Of a stretch of DNA of 64,000 bases, positions 24,172-35,252 are shown one piece after another. The DNA is from Planctomycetota bacterium (GTDB lineage: Bacteria; Planctomycetota; PLA2). Position 1 is the first letter of the stretch, and every line of letters starts with the position of its first letter. A program made the position numbers and the translations under genes. The notes below the pieces were generated by a model. The model made no database searches, had not been told where the DNA came from, and saw nothing but the letters and a program-made list of their open reading frames with translations. The stretch lies in contig JAJFFH010000058.1 in assembly GCA_021776735.1 (NCBI GenBank), positions 1 through 64,000 on the forward strand. Direction: 5' to 3'.

Positions 24172-27100
24172 ATGTGGATGGACCGCGACTCGCTTGCCCT
24201 GCATGCTTCCGGGCTTCGTACCCTGGCGCGCCGCCTTGTGCGCGACGATGCCGCGGCGGACGATGTCGTGCAGGACGCGTGCCTCGCCGCGCTGCGCAAG
24301 CCACCGCCCGCCGGGGTGCCGCTCGGCCGCTGGCTCGCCGGGGTCGTCCGCAACCTCGCCAAGCGCACGCACCGCGCGAACGACCGCCGCGCACGCCACG
24401 AAGCCGGCGCGACCGAACACGGCGGCGCCGCGCAACCGCCGGCGGACGAGGTCGTCTGCCGCGCGGAAAGCCACCGCATGCTCGTCAACGCGGTCTTGGC
24501 ACTCGACGAGCCGTACCGCAGCACCATCCTCTTGCGCTACTTCGACGGCCTGTCCCTGCGAGACATCGCCGTCCGTATGCTCTGCCCGGTCGGAACCGTC
24601 GGCCGCCGCCTCCACGAAGGTCTGCGCCGCCTCCGCGCGCGCCTGCACCGCGAACACGGCCGCACCTGGCCCCTTGTCCTTGCCGGAGTCACCGCCATGA
24701 AAAAGACGATCGCTATTGCCGCCGTGCTGGTGGCGCTTCTTGCCACCGTGTTCTTCGTCGTAAACCGGAGCAGCGATCCCGGGGAGAGGACATCGGACGA
24801 CAGCAAACGGACGGCGATGTCTGTGCCGGGTGCCGGCGTCGCGGACGGCGAAAGTGCATCGACCGAAGGGGACGCCGCACGCGCGATTGATCGGGACCTG
24901 GATCTGCACGGCGAGGTGGTCGATGAGACCGGGCGCCCGGTCGCGGGCGCGAAGCTCGCGACGTTTTCGAATCCGTGGATCACGTTCGGCTGGGACATGA
25001 CGAACCCGCCGCCGTTTCGTGACGGGCCGGCCACAACGAGTGCCGAAGACGGATCGTTCGCGCTCCGGCTGAGCCGTGGCGAGCAGGTGAACCTGCGCGT
25101 GCAAAAGACCGGATTCGCGAGCAAGCTCTTGTGGCGAGTGCAGGCGGGCGCGCGGCTGCGCGTGGTCCTGGGCCAAGGGGTTGCGCTCACCGTCCTCGTG
25201 CTGGATCCGGACGGACATCCCGCGGCCGGAACGCGCCTGCGGCTCCAGCAACTGCCTCCTTCGGGGCACGACCGCGTGACGGGCGACGCGACGACGGGTT
25301 CCGACGGAAGGGCGAGGTTTGCGGATCTGCCGCCGGGCGGCTGGTGCCATATCTTCGGCCGCCATCCGCAGTTCGGACGCGTTCCGTGGGAACGACGCAT
25401 CACGTTTCCCGCCCAGGGAGAACATGTCGTAACGGTACGGATCCGACCGGGGCGGACGCTGCGCGGGCTCGTCAAGGACGCATCGACCGGGAAGGCGGTC
25501 ACCGATGCCGAGATCGACTCGGGCTATACGTTCGATATGCCCGTCGCGGTGTCGGCCGACGGTACGTTCGAGCTGCGTGGCTGGGGCGCCGGCAAGGAAT
25601 TCGAACTGAACGCGCGCGCGCCGGGGTACGCCCGCGCCAAAACCGCCTTGACGGTGGAAGACCGGATCGAGATCGAGCTCGAACCCGAGCGGAAGATCGC
25701 GGGTCGGATCGTCGACGCGCAAGACCGCGCGGTCGCCGGAGCGCTTGTACGCGCCCGCGGCAACACGGCCGGTCGCACATCGAGCCGCGGCCGCGCGACC
25801 AGCGGGGCGGACGGACGCTTCTTGTTGGTCGGTCTCAGCCCCCGCGCCCCCCACAACCTCACCGTCGCGGCTTCCGGTTTCGGGAAGACGTTTTTTCTTG
25901 TAGCCGCCGATGCGGCCGATGCCGGCGACATCACGCTCGCAGCGGCGCACCGCGTCGAAGGGCGCGTGCTCTGGCCGGACGACTCGCCCGCAGTCGGAAT
26001 CAAGGTCACGCTCGAAAGCGCGGCGAGCGGAACCACGGAGAAAAAACGCGGACAAACGGTCACCGAGGAGCGCTGGACGGACGACCTCGGACGTTTCCGG
26101 TTCGCCGGGGTCGGCGACGGGCCGCAACGGCTCATGGCCGCGCCCGGCGGCGGCAAGCAGGTCGTGCATGATTTCACCCTCGAGGGCGACGACCTGATCG
26201 GGCACGAGTTGGGGCTGTTCGCCAAGTACAAGGTGACGGCGCGCGTCGTGTTCGAGGACGGTCATCCGGTCGTCGGCGCCCAGGTCATGCTGCGCACGAA
26301 GGACAAGTGGACGTTCGACCGCGCGACCGATACCGCGGGCAAGGCGTCCGCGTTTTCCGATACGCCATTTGTAGGCGTCACGCAGATTTACGGGTTTGGA
26401 CGCGGTGATCCGTTCGCGTTCGACGGTCCGGTCGAAATCCCCGAGGGAAAGAGCGACGTCGAGGTGCGCGTGCGGCGCGCCGGGATCGCGCGCGGCATGA
26501 TCCTCGATCCCGAGGGCGAGCCGATCGCGCAGGCCAACTTCGAGGTCTTCGCGGACGGCAAGCCCGTGTCGCTGGGCGGTCCGTTCGGCGGCAACCAGGG
26601 CTGGACCGACATGCAGGGTCGCTTCGAGCTCACACTGCCCGTGGGCATGAATGCAGAAATCCGACTGACGAGTTTCGTCAACCACTTCAGCAAGGGCCAA
26701 AAGCGCCTGCCGCCCTTCGGCGGGAGACTCGAGGATGTGCGCGCCGGACGAACTGGGCTGGTCTTGCGTGCAGAGCCGCTGCAGTTTGATCGCCCGCTGC
26801 TCGTGCAAGTGCTCGACCCGGGCGGCAATCCATTGCCCGGGGCGCAGGTCTACGCCAAGTTGATGGGCAAAAACATCCCGGGGGCGAACGTGATTACCCG
26901 TGCGGAGGGGCGCGCGACGTTGCGCGGGCTGCCCGAGGCGAAGTGCTGGGTCAACGCGCGGGTCGTGCCGTCGCATCCGGAATCTGAGAACTGGACCGCG
27001 GCGTCCCTGGTGGTCGAGCCCGAAGGTCAGGAGATCACGCTGCGGCTCGGTCGCGCGCTGTGGGTGCGCGGCGTCGTCGTCGACGCGAAGGGCAAGCCGG

Positions 27101-27315
27101 TCGCCGGCGCCAAGGCGTACGCCTACCACGTCCAGACCCAACTGGGCGAGGCGAAGACCAACGCGAAGGGCGAGTTCGCGCTCAAGCTGCGCGGGAACCA
27201 GAAGATGCCGATCGGCCTGCTGGTGGTGGCCGGTGACAAGCAAAAACGAATCGACCCGTACACGCCGCCGACGGGCCAAAGCAAGCCCAAGCCGATTCGG
27301 GTTGTGTTGAAGTAG
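24172..27315 (+). CDS. ECF-type sigma factor fused to a membrane-anchored carboxypeptidase-regulatory-like repeat protein
   Basis: 1047 residues. Residues about 1-175 are a sigma-70 (ECF) domain: region 2 (ARRLVRDDAAADDVVQDACL), then region 4 (LDEPYRSTILLRYFDGLSLR, DIAVRM, VGTVGRRLHEGLRRLRARL). A single membrane helix (KKTIAIAAVLVALLATVFFVV) follows near residue 176. The remaining 850 residues are repeats of the carboxypeptidase-regulatory / Cna-B type, each with a GxVxDxxGxPVAGA pattern (for example LHGEVVDETGRPVAGAKL and VRGVVVDAKGKPVAGAKA). The sigma part would be cytoplasmic and the repeats outside. ATG 24697, at the start of the membrane helix, has its own GGAG and could give a separate shorter product. 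Two exact dispersed 12-mers lie at 24565 and 24807. Confidence 0.88.
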   Translation: MWMDRDSLALHASGLRTLARRLVRDDAAADDVVQDACLAALRKPPPAGVPLGRWLAGVVRNLAKRTHRANDRRARHEAGATEHGGAAQPPADEVVCRAESHRMLVNAVLALDEPYRSTILLRYFDGLSLRDIAVRMLCPVGTVGRRLHEGLRRLRARLHREHGRTWPLVLAGVTAMKKTIAIAAVLVALLATVFFVVNRSSDPGERTSDDSKRTAMSVPGAGVADGESASTEGDAARAIDRDLDLHGEVVDETGRPVAGAKLATFSNPWITFGWDMTNPPPFRDGPATTSAEDGSFALRLSRGEQVNLRVQKTGFASKLLWRVQAGARLRVVLGQGVALTVLVLDPDGHPAAGTRLRLQQLPPSGHDRVTGDATTGSDGRARFADLPPGGWCHIFGRHPQFGRVPWERRITFPAQGEHVVTVRIRPGRTLRGLVKDASTGKAVTDAEIDSGYTFDMPVAVSADGTFELRGWGAGKEFELNARAPGYARAKTALTVEDRIEIELEPERKIAGRIVDAQDRAVAGALVRARGNTAGRTSSRGRATSGADGRFLLVGLSPRAPHNLTVAASGFGKTFFLVAADAADAGDITLAAAHRVEGRVLWPDDSPAVGIKVTLESAASGTTEKKRGQTVTEERWTDDLGRFRFAGVGDGPQRLMAAPGGGKQVVHDFTLEGDDLIGHELGLFAKYKVTARVVFEDGHPVVGAQVMLRTKDKWTFDRATDTAGKASAFSDTPFVGVTQIYGFGRGDPFAFDGPVEIPEGKSDVEVRVRRAGIARGMILDPEGEPIAQANFEVFADGKPVSLGGPFGGNQGWTDMQGRFELTLPVGMNAEIRLTSFVNHFSKGQKRLPPFGGRLEDVRAGRTGLVLRAEPLQFDRPLLVQVLDPGGNPLPGAQVYAKLMGKNIPGANVITRAEGRATLRGLPEAKCWVNARVVPSHPESENWTAASLVVEPEGQEITLRLGRALWVRGVVVDAKGKPVAGAKAYAYHVQTQLGEAKTNAKGEFALKLRGNQKMPIGLLVVAGDKQKRIDPYTPPTGQSKPKPIRVVLK
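24565..24576 (+). repeat. ATCGCCGTCCGT dispersed motif, in coding sequence
   Basis: Exact 12-mer preceded by GAC and followed by ATGCTC. It encodes IAVR within sigma region 4, where the residues themselves are expected. Confidence 0.55.
24807..24818 (-). repeat. ATCGCCGTCCGT dispersed motif, in coding sequence, reverse
   Basis: Reverse copy with the extended flanks (AGCAAACGGACGGCGATGTC). It encodes SKRTAMS in the linker after the membrane helix, matching ERTAMS at 14467. Confidence 0.8.
25838..25852 (+). repeat. C-run motif in the sigma-fusion gene
   Basis: GCCCCCGCGCCCCCC, identical to 45385-45399. It encodes a Pro-Arg-Ala-Pro turn. Confidence 0.6.
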
Positions 27316-27320
27316 GCGTG

Positions 27321-28637
27321 CTACCGCCGTATCCGGTCGTGGAGGTCGGGCGGCGGACGAAAGACGACCTGTTTGCCGCGCTTCGATTTGACGAGAAGGC
27401 CGGCTTCGGCCAGACCCAGCAGGTCGTTGCGGGCCGTCTGCCGGACGATCCCGTGCGAAGCGCGGTGCGACTCATAGGTAAACACCGTGTGTTGGACACG
27501 CAAGGCGCGGCTCATGATATCGAGCTGGCGCTGATTGAACGTTCCATGGCGCTGGAGCCGGTCCTCGAGATCGACGACCTGGCGCTGTTTCAGATCGACA
27601 TACTGCCAGAGTTCGCGGATCGCCCGATCCAGAATCTTGAGCTGGTGCAACAGAAAATACGTCGTGTCGCAGTCGTCGGTCTCGACCAGCAAGAAAGACC
27701 GCGTGTACCTGGCGGGCGCCTGCTTGAGAAGCCGTGAGATCGATATGTACTCGCAGATCCAATAGCCGGACTGCAGCATGAGCCAATAAAACAGCCCTCG
27801 GGCGGTACGGCCATTCCCGTCAACGAACGGGTGGTCGTAGGCCAGCCAGAAATGCAGGAGGATCGCGCGCACCGGTTCGGGCATCCAGCCTCCGGTTTCG
27901 CCGTTTGCGAACGCACACATCGCTTCGAGCCGTTCCGGCAGCTCGCTGGCGGCGGGCGGTACATGCAACGGCTCGTCGGATGCATCAACGACGGTGACCT
28001 GCTCGTCAGCGCGACGCAGCCGGCCTTCGGCACCGGGTACGTCCAGGGCGTTACGCCCCAAGACGGCGTGAAGCTCGAGAATCAACTCCGGGCTGAAGAC
28101 CGCCGACCGGTGCTCCCGAATCCACTGGATCGCCTGGAAGTTGTTGACGATCATCCGTTCCGATGTGGTCCGCGGCGCCCGGCCCTGCCGGAGCATGTCT
28201 TTGGCGTCCGCGCGCGTGATCGCGGCCCCCTCAAGCTGGCTGGACGCGATCGACTCCTCCATCAGGGAGCTGACCATGTACCGCTCGTGCTGGGAGCTTC
28301 CCCGCAAGGGCTCCCGCTGCTCGACTCGCCCACCACCGGCGCGGTCGATGGCGCTCAAGAACTGAAGGGCTTGATCCGGCAGCGCGTACCGAAACCGCTG
28401 CCCGTCGGACGCCATCAAGGGGAGCGTCCTGAGAAGCGGCTTCCGCCCGAACTTGGCTTGAACCCACCACGCCTCCGCCGTAAGACCTTCGGGAGGGGTG
28501 CGGCGACGCAAATCATCCCAGTGCAGCCAGCGTCCAGAAGGCATAGGGTCCGCCATCCGGAAAGCCCGATTGCGTTCTTCTAGAGACAGGTCTTCAAACA
28601 GCGACCACAGGTCGGGGGGACGGCGGGGATGCCTCAT
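27321..28637 (-). CDS. Fic-family protein with winged-helix C-terminus
   Basis: 438 residues, ATG 28637. Fic enzymes usually transfer AMP from ATP to a protein hydroxyl. The active-site motif HPFVDGNGRTARG is intact (about residues 265-277). An N-terminal inhibitory helix is also present: SSLMEESIASSQLEG contains the Ser-x-x-x-Glu-Gly pattern, so this is a self-inhibited class. A Fic N-terminal domain (SGRWLHWDDLRRRTPPEGLT) precedes it. The C-terminal 80 residues look like a winged helix (IVRQTARNDLLGLAEAGLLV), which fits DNA binding. Operator-like direct repeats sit just upstream of the start, so autoregulation is likely. The base composition upstream is much more AT-rich than the surroundings, which hints at acquisition. 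Confidence 0.9.
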   Translation of the reverse strand: MRHPRRPPDLWSLFEDLSLEERNRAFRMADPMPSGRWLHWDDLRRRTPPEGLTAEAWWVQAKFGRKPLLRTLPLMASDGQRFRYALPDQALQFLSAIDRAGGGRVEQREPLRGSSQHERYMVSSLMEESIASSQLEGAAITRADAKDMLRQGRAPRTTSERMIVNNFQAIQWIREHRSAVFSPELILELHAVLGRNALDVPGAEGRLRRADEQVTVVDASDEPLHVPPAASELPERLEAMCAFANGETGGWMPEPVRAILLHFWLAYDHPFVDGNGRTARGLFYWLMLQSGYWICEYISISRLLKQAPARYTRSFLLVETDDCDTTYFLLHQLKILDRAIRELWQYVDLKQRQVVDLEDRLQRHGTFNQRQLDIMSRALRVQHTVFTYESHRASHGIVRQTARNDLLGLAEAGLLVKSKRGKQVVFRPPPDLHDRIRR

Positions 28638-28709
28638 GTCTAATTAGTGCTATTTCATGACTATATTAGCACCGTCTAGAATCTGCTAATTCCTGTCTAT
28701 TTTAGCAGT
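28638..28709 (-). promoter_or_regulatory. Operator-like AT-rich repeats upstream of the Fic gene
   Basis: GACTATATTAGCAC (28659-28672) and GTCTATTTTAGCAG (28695-28708) are direct repeats, and a degenerate third (GTCTAATTAGTGC, 28638-28650) touches the start codon. The stretch is far more AT-rich than its surroundings and probably also holds the promoter. Binding by the winged helix of the Fic protein is an inference. Confidence 0.6.
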
Positions 28710-28722
28710 ATTCGTCAGCCCC

Positions 28723-28754
28723 AAAAAAAGGGCGGCCTCTAGGAGACCGCCCTT
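28723..28754 (-). terminator. Intrinsic terminator after clpC
   Basis: On the minus strand AAGGGCGG pairs with CCGCCCTT and is followed by seven T. It lies 21 bp past the clpC stop codon. Confidence 0.85.
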
Positions 28755-28774
28755 AGTCGTTTTAGGGAAAGGAC

Positions 28775-31255
<2,481 letters not shown>

Positions 31256-31636
31256 GGCTGTATCTCCAGGTGGACCCCCGCCCGCAAAAAGCCCCCAAAA
31301 GGCAGACCCTCACGAACGAGTGAGCACTTGTCCGAGCCTATGCACACCCCATACCGGGGTGCACGTAGCTCACTCTCTCACCTAAGTCTATCGGACGAAT
31401 CGAGCCTTGGCCCCGCCTCGTCCCGCTGAATCAGCGGGTTTTCCTGCCCCGAAACGCGCCACCGGCCTCGCTGGAACGCGCCAATTCGGCACATCCTGAA
31501 GCCCTCGTTGGGGAATCTGGCCAGCCAACAGGACATTGAGGTTGTGGATAAGCCCCCTCTGGCTTCGGCCGGCTGCGGCTGCGGCATGTCCGGTCGCCTT
31601 CTTCGACGTGTCTCCAGATACGACTCGTTGACGCTC

Positions 31637-31648
31637 ATCGCCGTCCGT
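31637..31648 (+). repeat. ATCGCCGTCCGT dispersed motif, intergenic
   Basis: Exact 12-mer followed by TTGCTG, the full extended consensus, between mcsB and clpC. Confidence 0.85.
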
Positions 31649-31698
31649 TTGCTGCGTCACGATGCCTGTACGGACACGAATCCAAAAAAAAGTCAAAA

Positions 31699-31736
31699 GG
31701 GGGGCGGGGGCGGGGAAGAAAACGGGGGGCGGGGGC
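31699..31736 (+). repeat. G-run tract downstream of mcsB
   Basis: Five runs of four or more G in 38 bp, the strongest G-quadruplex candidate in the window. It is part of the C-run/G-run family. Confidence 0.65.
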
Positions 31737-31744
31737 GACGGATT

Positions 31745-32800
31745 CTACAAATCCAGGTGCCGGCGAATGAACTCCGCCCGCGTCGCGTCGCGCTCGCCCG
31801 CGTCCAGCTCCCGGCGCTTGAGGCGCTGCAGATGAGCGGGCTGGGTGAGGATGAAGAGCTCGTTCACCGTGGAGATGTTCACGTCGTCGAGCAGCCCGCA
31901 ATTCACGCCGAGGCGCACCGCCGAGAGGAGGTTCATGGTCTCCTCCGAGTTGATCGAGCGCGCGGCCTGCAGGGTGCCGAGGGCGCGCCAGACCCGGTCC
32001 TCGAGGCGAATGCGGTCTTTGCGTAGCAGGTGCTCGCGCACTTCGCGCTCGTACGCAACGATGCGCGGGACAACCCGGTCGAGCAGGCCCATGATCTCTT
32101 TTTCCGCGATGCCGAGCGTGATCTGGTTGCTGATCTGGAAAAAATCGCCCGACGCCTGCGTGCCCTCGCCGTAAAAGCCGCGCACCGCCAGGTTGATCTT
32201 GGTGACCGACGCGAAAACCTTGTCGATCTGCTTGGTGAAGACCAGCGCGGGGAGATGGAGCATGACCGACGCCCGCATGCCCGTGCCGACGTTGGTCGGA
32301 CAGGCGGTCAGGTACCCGAACCGCTCCGAAAAGGCGAATTCCAGGGTTGCGTCCAGCCGCTCGTCGAGGCGCGCGATGTCCTTGTGGGCGTCCTCGACCT
32401 GGAATCCGGCACGGATCGCCTGGATGCGCAGGTGGTCCTCCTCGTTGACCATCACCGCCAGCATCTCGCTGCGGTTGAACAACACGCCGCGTCCGCCTGT
32501 ACCGTTCGCCAGCTCGCGTGAAATCAGGTGGCGCTCCAGTAGGAACCGGCTTGTGAGCTCGTCGCTGGCCTGGTCGAGATCGACGTAGCAGTGACCGTTC
32601 TCAACCAGGCCGGCGTGGTCGAGCGCGCTCTTGATGGAGACGTGAATCTCGTCGCGCTGCTCGTCGTTGGTGCGCGTCAGGAACGGGAACCGCGCGAGAT
32701 TGCGCGCCAGCCGGACCCGGCTGGAAATGACAATGTCGCTCTCGGGACCGGAACCCCGCAGCCACTCTCCACTCTGCCCGATCAGATCGTCGAGGTTCAC
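31745..32800 (-). CDS. mcsB: Protein-arginine kinase McsB
   Basis: 351 residues. McsB phosphorylates arginines of misfolded proteins, marking them for ClpC-ClpP. Phosphagen-kinase features are present: SSRVRLARNLARFPF at the N-terminus, VMVNEEDHLRIQ (catalytic loop), ACPTNVGTGMRASVMLHLP and RGFYGEGTQASGDFFQISNQ. The start ATG 32800 overlaps the mcsA stop by four bases, so the two are translationally coupled. clpC follows on the same strand after 489 bp rather than immediately. Confidence 0.97.
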   Translation of the reverse strand: MNLDDLIGQSGEWLRGSGPESDIVISSRVRLARNLARFPFLTRTNDEQRDEIHVSIKSALDHAGLVENGHCYVDLDQASDELTSRFLLERHLISRELANGTGGRGVLFNRSEMLAVMVNEEDHLRIQAIRAGFQVEDAHKDIARLDERLDATLEFAFSERFGYLTACPTNVGTGMRASVMLHLPALVFTKQIDKVFASVTKINLAVRGFYGEGTQASGDFFQISNQITLGIAEKEIMGLLDRVVPRIVAYEREVREHLLRKDRIRLEDRVWRALGTLQAARSINSEETMNLLSAVRLGVNCGLLDDVNISTVNELFILTQPAHLQRLKRRELDAGERDATRAEFIRRHLDL

Positions 32801-33483
32801 CGCTCCACCTCGTTGTCGTGGTCGTTGGGGTTGTCGTGGTCGTTGGGGTTGTCTTGGTCGTCGGGGGTGCTTTGGTCGTCGGGGTTGTCGTTAGGGCTCT
32901 CATCGCCGCCGGCGTCTGTCGTGTTCGCGCTCGGCGCGCGTTCGTCGGACAGGTCTTCGGACACGTCTTCAGCGACAGCTTCGGCGCGCGCCTGGCTCTT
33001 CAAGGCGCGGATCCGATCGCGCAACTCGGCCGCCGCCTCGTACTGCTCCGCGGCGATCGCGTCGGCCAACCCCGCCTCGAGCTCCTGGAGCTGCGCCCGG
33101 TTCTGCACCCGACCCCGCAGGCGGACCGGCACGCGGCCGGAGTGGCGGGAGGCACCGTTGTGGACCTTTTCGAGCAGCGGCACGAGGACCGGGGCGAACG
33201 AGTCGTAGCAGCCGGGACAGCCGAGCCGGCCCTTGGCCTTGAACTCGGAGTACTGGAGCCCGCAGTTCGGGCACGCCGCCGGAACGGCGTCCGCGACGCC
33301 GCTCGGCGCGACCGGAGTCCCACCCTTGACGATGTGCGACAAGAGGTTGGGGAACGCCAAGACCATGTTCTTTTCGTGTGCACACGGCTCGCATATGTGC
33401 ATCTCCGTCTTCTTCCCGTCCTTGAGCTCGGTGAAGTGGATCTTGGCTTCGCGCTTGTGGCAGTACTGGCAGACCTTGCCCAT
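32797..33483 (-). CDS. mcsA: McsA, activator of McsB
   Basis: 228 residues. Zinc-binding cysteines occur as CQYCHKRE and CEPCAHEK, and a second pair as CPNCGLQY and CPGCYDSF. A UVR-type helix pair (QLQELEAGLADAIAAEQYEA) follows near residue 135. McsA binds and activates McsB. The C-terminal 50 residues are an acidic Asn-Asp-His-rich tail (NPDDQSTPDDQDNPNDHDNP), encoded by an 18-bp tandem repeat at about 32813-32890. This tail is extra compared with Firmicute McsA. Confidence 0.94.
   Translation of the reverse strand: MGKVCQYCHKREAKIHFTELKDGKKTEMHICEPCAHEKNMVLAFPNLLSHIVKGGTPVAPSGVADAVPAACPNCGLQYSEFKAKGRLGCPGCYDSFAPVLVPLLEKVHNGASRHSGRVPVRLRGRVQNRAQLQELEAGLADAIAAEQYEAAAELRDRIRALKSQARAEAVAEDVSEDLSDERAPSANTTDAGGDESPNDNPDDQSTPDDQDNPNDHDNPNDHDNEVER
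32813..32890. repeat. 18-bp tandem repeat in the 3' end of mcsA
   Basis: GTCGTGGTCGTTGGGGTT-type units, at least three near-perfect and one or two degenerate, encode the (N)PNDHD tail of McsA. Copy number may vary between strains. Confidence 0.75.
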
Positions 33484-33516
33484 CTCTCCTCACTTATCGG
33501 GCAGAGAGACCGGTTT

Positions 33517-34824
33517 TCACACCTCGCCTTCGGGCGGAGTGTCGGTCTCGTCGCTGATCAGCTCGCAGAAGCGGCGTCCGCGCGCGTCGAATCCCTCGAA
33601 TTCGTCGTACGAGGAAAACCCCGGGCTCAAGAGCACGGTGTCGCCGGGCTCGGCGATTCCGAGCGCAAAGCGAACGGCCTGGTCGAGATTGCGCGACAGG
33701 TGCGCGCGCGGCAACTCCTCCTGCAAGCGCGGCCCCGTTTCGCCGTACGCCACGACCGCCTTGGCCCCGCTCGCGGCGGTGAGCAGCGAGCGCCACGGCA
33801 GTCCCTTGTCGCGCCCCCCGGTCAACAGGATCACGTCTTGTCCGAACGAGTCCACGGCCGCACGGGTTGCCTCGGGGGTCGTCGAGACCGAATCGTCCAC
33901 GAACCGGATGCCCCGCGCCTCCCCGATGGTCTGGAGGCGGTGCGGCAGCCCGACGAACTTCGCACCCGCTCGCGCGCACCCATCCTCGTTCGCCCCGGCG
34001 GCCAGCGCGGCGTGGGCGGCGGCGGCAGCGTTGACCCGGTTGTGGTCGCCCCGCAGCCGAAACCCGTCGAGCGGCACCGGCGGCGCATCGGCCCGCCCGA
34101 ACCAGGCCACGCGCGACCGGGGCCGCACCGCGAACGACTGGCAGACCTCGTCGTCGCGGTTGAGCACCAGAAGGTCACCGGAGGGCACGGACTCCGCCAG
34201 GCGCCGCTTGGCCGCGACGTAATGGTCAAAATCGGGATGGCGATCGAAATGGTCGCCCGACACGTTGGTCACGATCCCGGCAACCGGCGCCAGCAGGTCG
34301 TGCTCCAGCCAGGCGAGCTGAAACGAAGACAGCTCCAGGACGGCGATGTCTGCAAAGCCGCACTCGCGCGCGACCGGCAGAAGCGACCGCCCGATGTTGC
34401 CGCCCAGGTGCGCGGCAAGGCCCGACTCCGTCAGCATGGCTGCGCACAGTGCCGCGGTCGTGGACTTGCCGTTCGTACCGGTCACCGCCACGACGGGACC
34501 GGGCCACTCGCGCAGCGTCAGCCCGATTTCGGTCACGATTTCCGCGCCGCGGTCCGCAGCCTCCGCGACAAGCGGATGGTCGAACGGCACCGCCGGATTG
34601 ACCGCCACAATGTCTGCGCGCCGAAAGTCCCCCGCGTCGTGCTCGCCAAAACGAAAGCGCACGCCATCTCTCTTCAGACGCTCGACGGCGCCCGAAAGCA
34701 CGGCCTCGTCCCGCAAATCGGTGACGAGCACGTCGGCGCGCCGGCGCGCGTACCAACGCGCGACGGCCTCTCCACCACCGAAGCGGCCGAGCCCCATGAT
34801 CAAGACCTGCGTGCGCACGTTCAT
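33517..34824 (-). CDS. murD: UDP-N-acetylmuramoylalanine-D-glutamate ligase
   Basis: 435 residues. MurD adds D-glutamate to the peptidoglycan precursor. The ATP loop VVAVTGTNGKSTTAALC lies near residue 111. NVSGDHFDRHPDFDHYVAAK, HNRVNAAAAAHAAL and the C-terminal VLLSPGFSSYDEFEGFDARG (conserved SPxxxSxDxF) are typical. It stands alone, away from other mur genes. The stop of the upstream PEGA lipoprotein overlaps its ATG by four bases. mcsA follows 33 bp downstream. Its presence supports a peptidoglycan wall. Confidence 0.94.
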   Translation of the reverse strand: MNVRTQVLIMGLGRFGGGEAVARWYARRRADVLVTDLRDEAVLSGAVERLKRDGVRFRFGEHDAGDFRRADIVAVNPAVPFDHPLVAEAADRGAEIVTEIGLTLREWPGPVVAVTGTNGKSTTAALCAAMLTESGLAAHLGGNIGRSLLPVARECGFADIAVLELSSFQLAWLEHDLLAPVAGIVTNVSGDHFDRHPDFDHYVAAKRRLAESVPSGDLLVLNRDDEVCQSFAVRPRSRVAWFGRADAPPVPLDGFRLRGDHNRVNAAAAAHAALAAGANEDGCARAGAKFVGLPHRLQTIGEARGIRFVDDSVSTTPEATRAAVDSFGQDVILLTGGRDKGLPWRSLLTAASGAKAVVAYGETGPRLQEELPRAHLSRNLDQAVRFALGIAEPGDTVLLSPGFSSYDEFEGFDARGRRFCELISDETDTPPEGEV

Positions 34825-35252
34825 TTCTTGTTCGCCTTTCTCCTGAGCGCCCGTGCATTTTCCACGAGCCGCTCGATCTGCGCGTCCTTCTCCTCTTGAG
34901 TCGGCTCGCGCTCACGCGGCAGGCGAATCAGCACGCGATGTTCGTCCTTGATGCGCGCGGGCCAGATAACGTCCGCAAAAAAGTCGATGCCGGGTTCCTG
35001 GTACCAGGGCGGATCGAGCCGCACGACCTGCTGCACCGGCTCGTGGCCGGGGTACTCCGCTTCGACGAGAATCTCTCCGTAATGATCGAAGGACCACGTC
35101 ACCGGGGACGTGCCGACGTCCTCGCCGTTAATGCGCATGTGCGCGCCGACGGGTTCCGTGCGCAGGAAGAGTCGACGTTGCACGCAGCCGGTCAAAAACG
35201 CGAGGACCAAAAGAGCTATGGATATCTGTCTGCGAATTCGCCTATTCTCCAT
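34821..35252 (-). CDS. PEGA-domain lipoprotein
   Basis: 143 residues. The N-terminus RRQISIALLVLAFLTGCVQ ends in a good lipobox (Leu-Thr-Gly-Cys). The next segment, RLFLRTEPVGAHMRINGEDVGTSPVTWSF, is a PEGA domain (P-x-G-A-x-V-x-I-N-G pattern). The C-terminus is a charged helix. PEGA lipoproteins often sit at the envelope surface; the role is unknown. It overlaps murD by 4 bp and its start codon overlaps the ATG of the divergent histidine kinase, so the pair share a control region. Confidence 0.85.
   Translation of the reverse strand: MENRRIRRQISIALLVLAFLTGCVQRRLFLRTEPVGAHMRINGEDVGTSPVTWSFDHYGEILVEAEYPGHEPVQQVVRLDPPWYQEPGIDFFADVIWPARIKDEHRVLIRLPREREPTQEEKDAQIERLVENARALRRKANKK

Larger units (their letters stand above)
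31256..31744. other. Spacer between mcsB and clpC
   Basis: 489 bp without a convincing gene. Near clpC there is an inverted repeat CTCAC-N6-GTGAG (31309-31324) and a hairpin CACCCC/GGGGTG (31345-31361), both candidate control sites for clpC. The exact 12-mer motif lies at 31637, and a G-rich tract (31699-31736) sits just downstream of mcsB. Confidence 0.55.

Noticed and set aside
23749..27279. Very long (1176-codon) open frame on the minus strand over the sigma-fusion gene
   Set aside because: It is antisense to a gene with clear sigma-70 and repeat domains and shows no recognisable domain; long antisense frames are common at this GC content.
31309..31324. CTCAC-N6-GTGAG before clpC as a CIRCE (HrcA) site
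   Set aside because: It lacks the TTAGCACTC-N9-GAGTGCTAA pattern; kept only as an unassigned inverted repeat.
31388..31696. Possible 102-residue gene in the mcsB-clpC spacer
   Set aside because: No ribosome-binding site or family; the frame is probably chance in a regulatory spacer.
34331..34346. GGACGGCGATGTC string in murD, similar to the dispersed motif
   Set aside because: It encodes the conserved DIAVLEL segment of MurD and lacks the ACGG half, so coincidence is enough.
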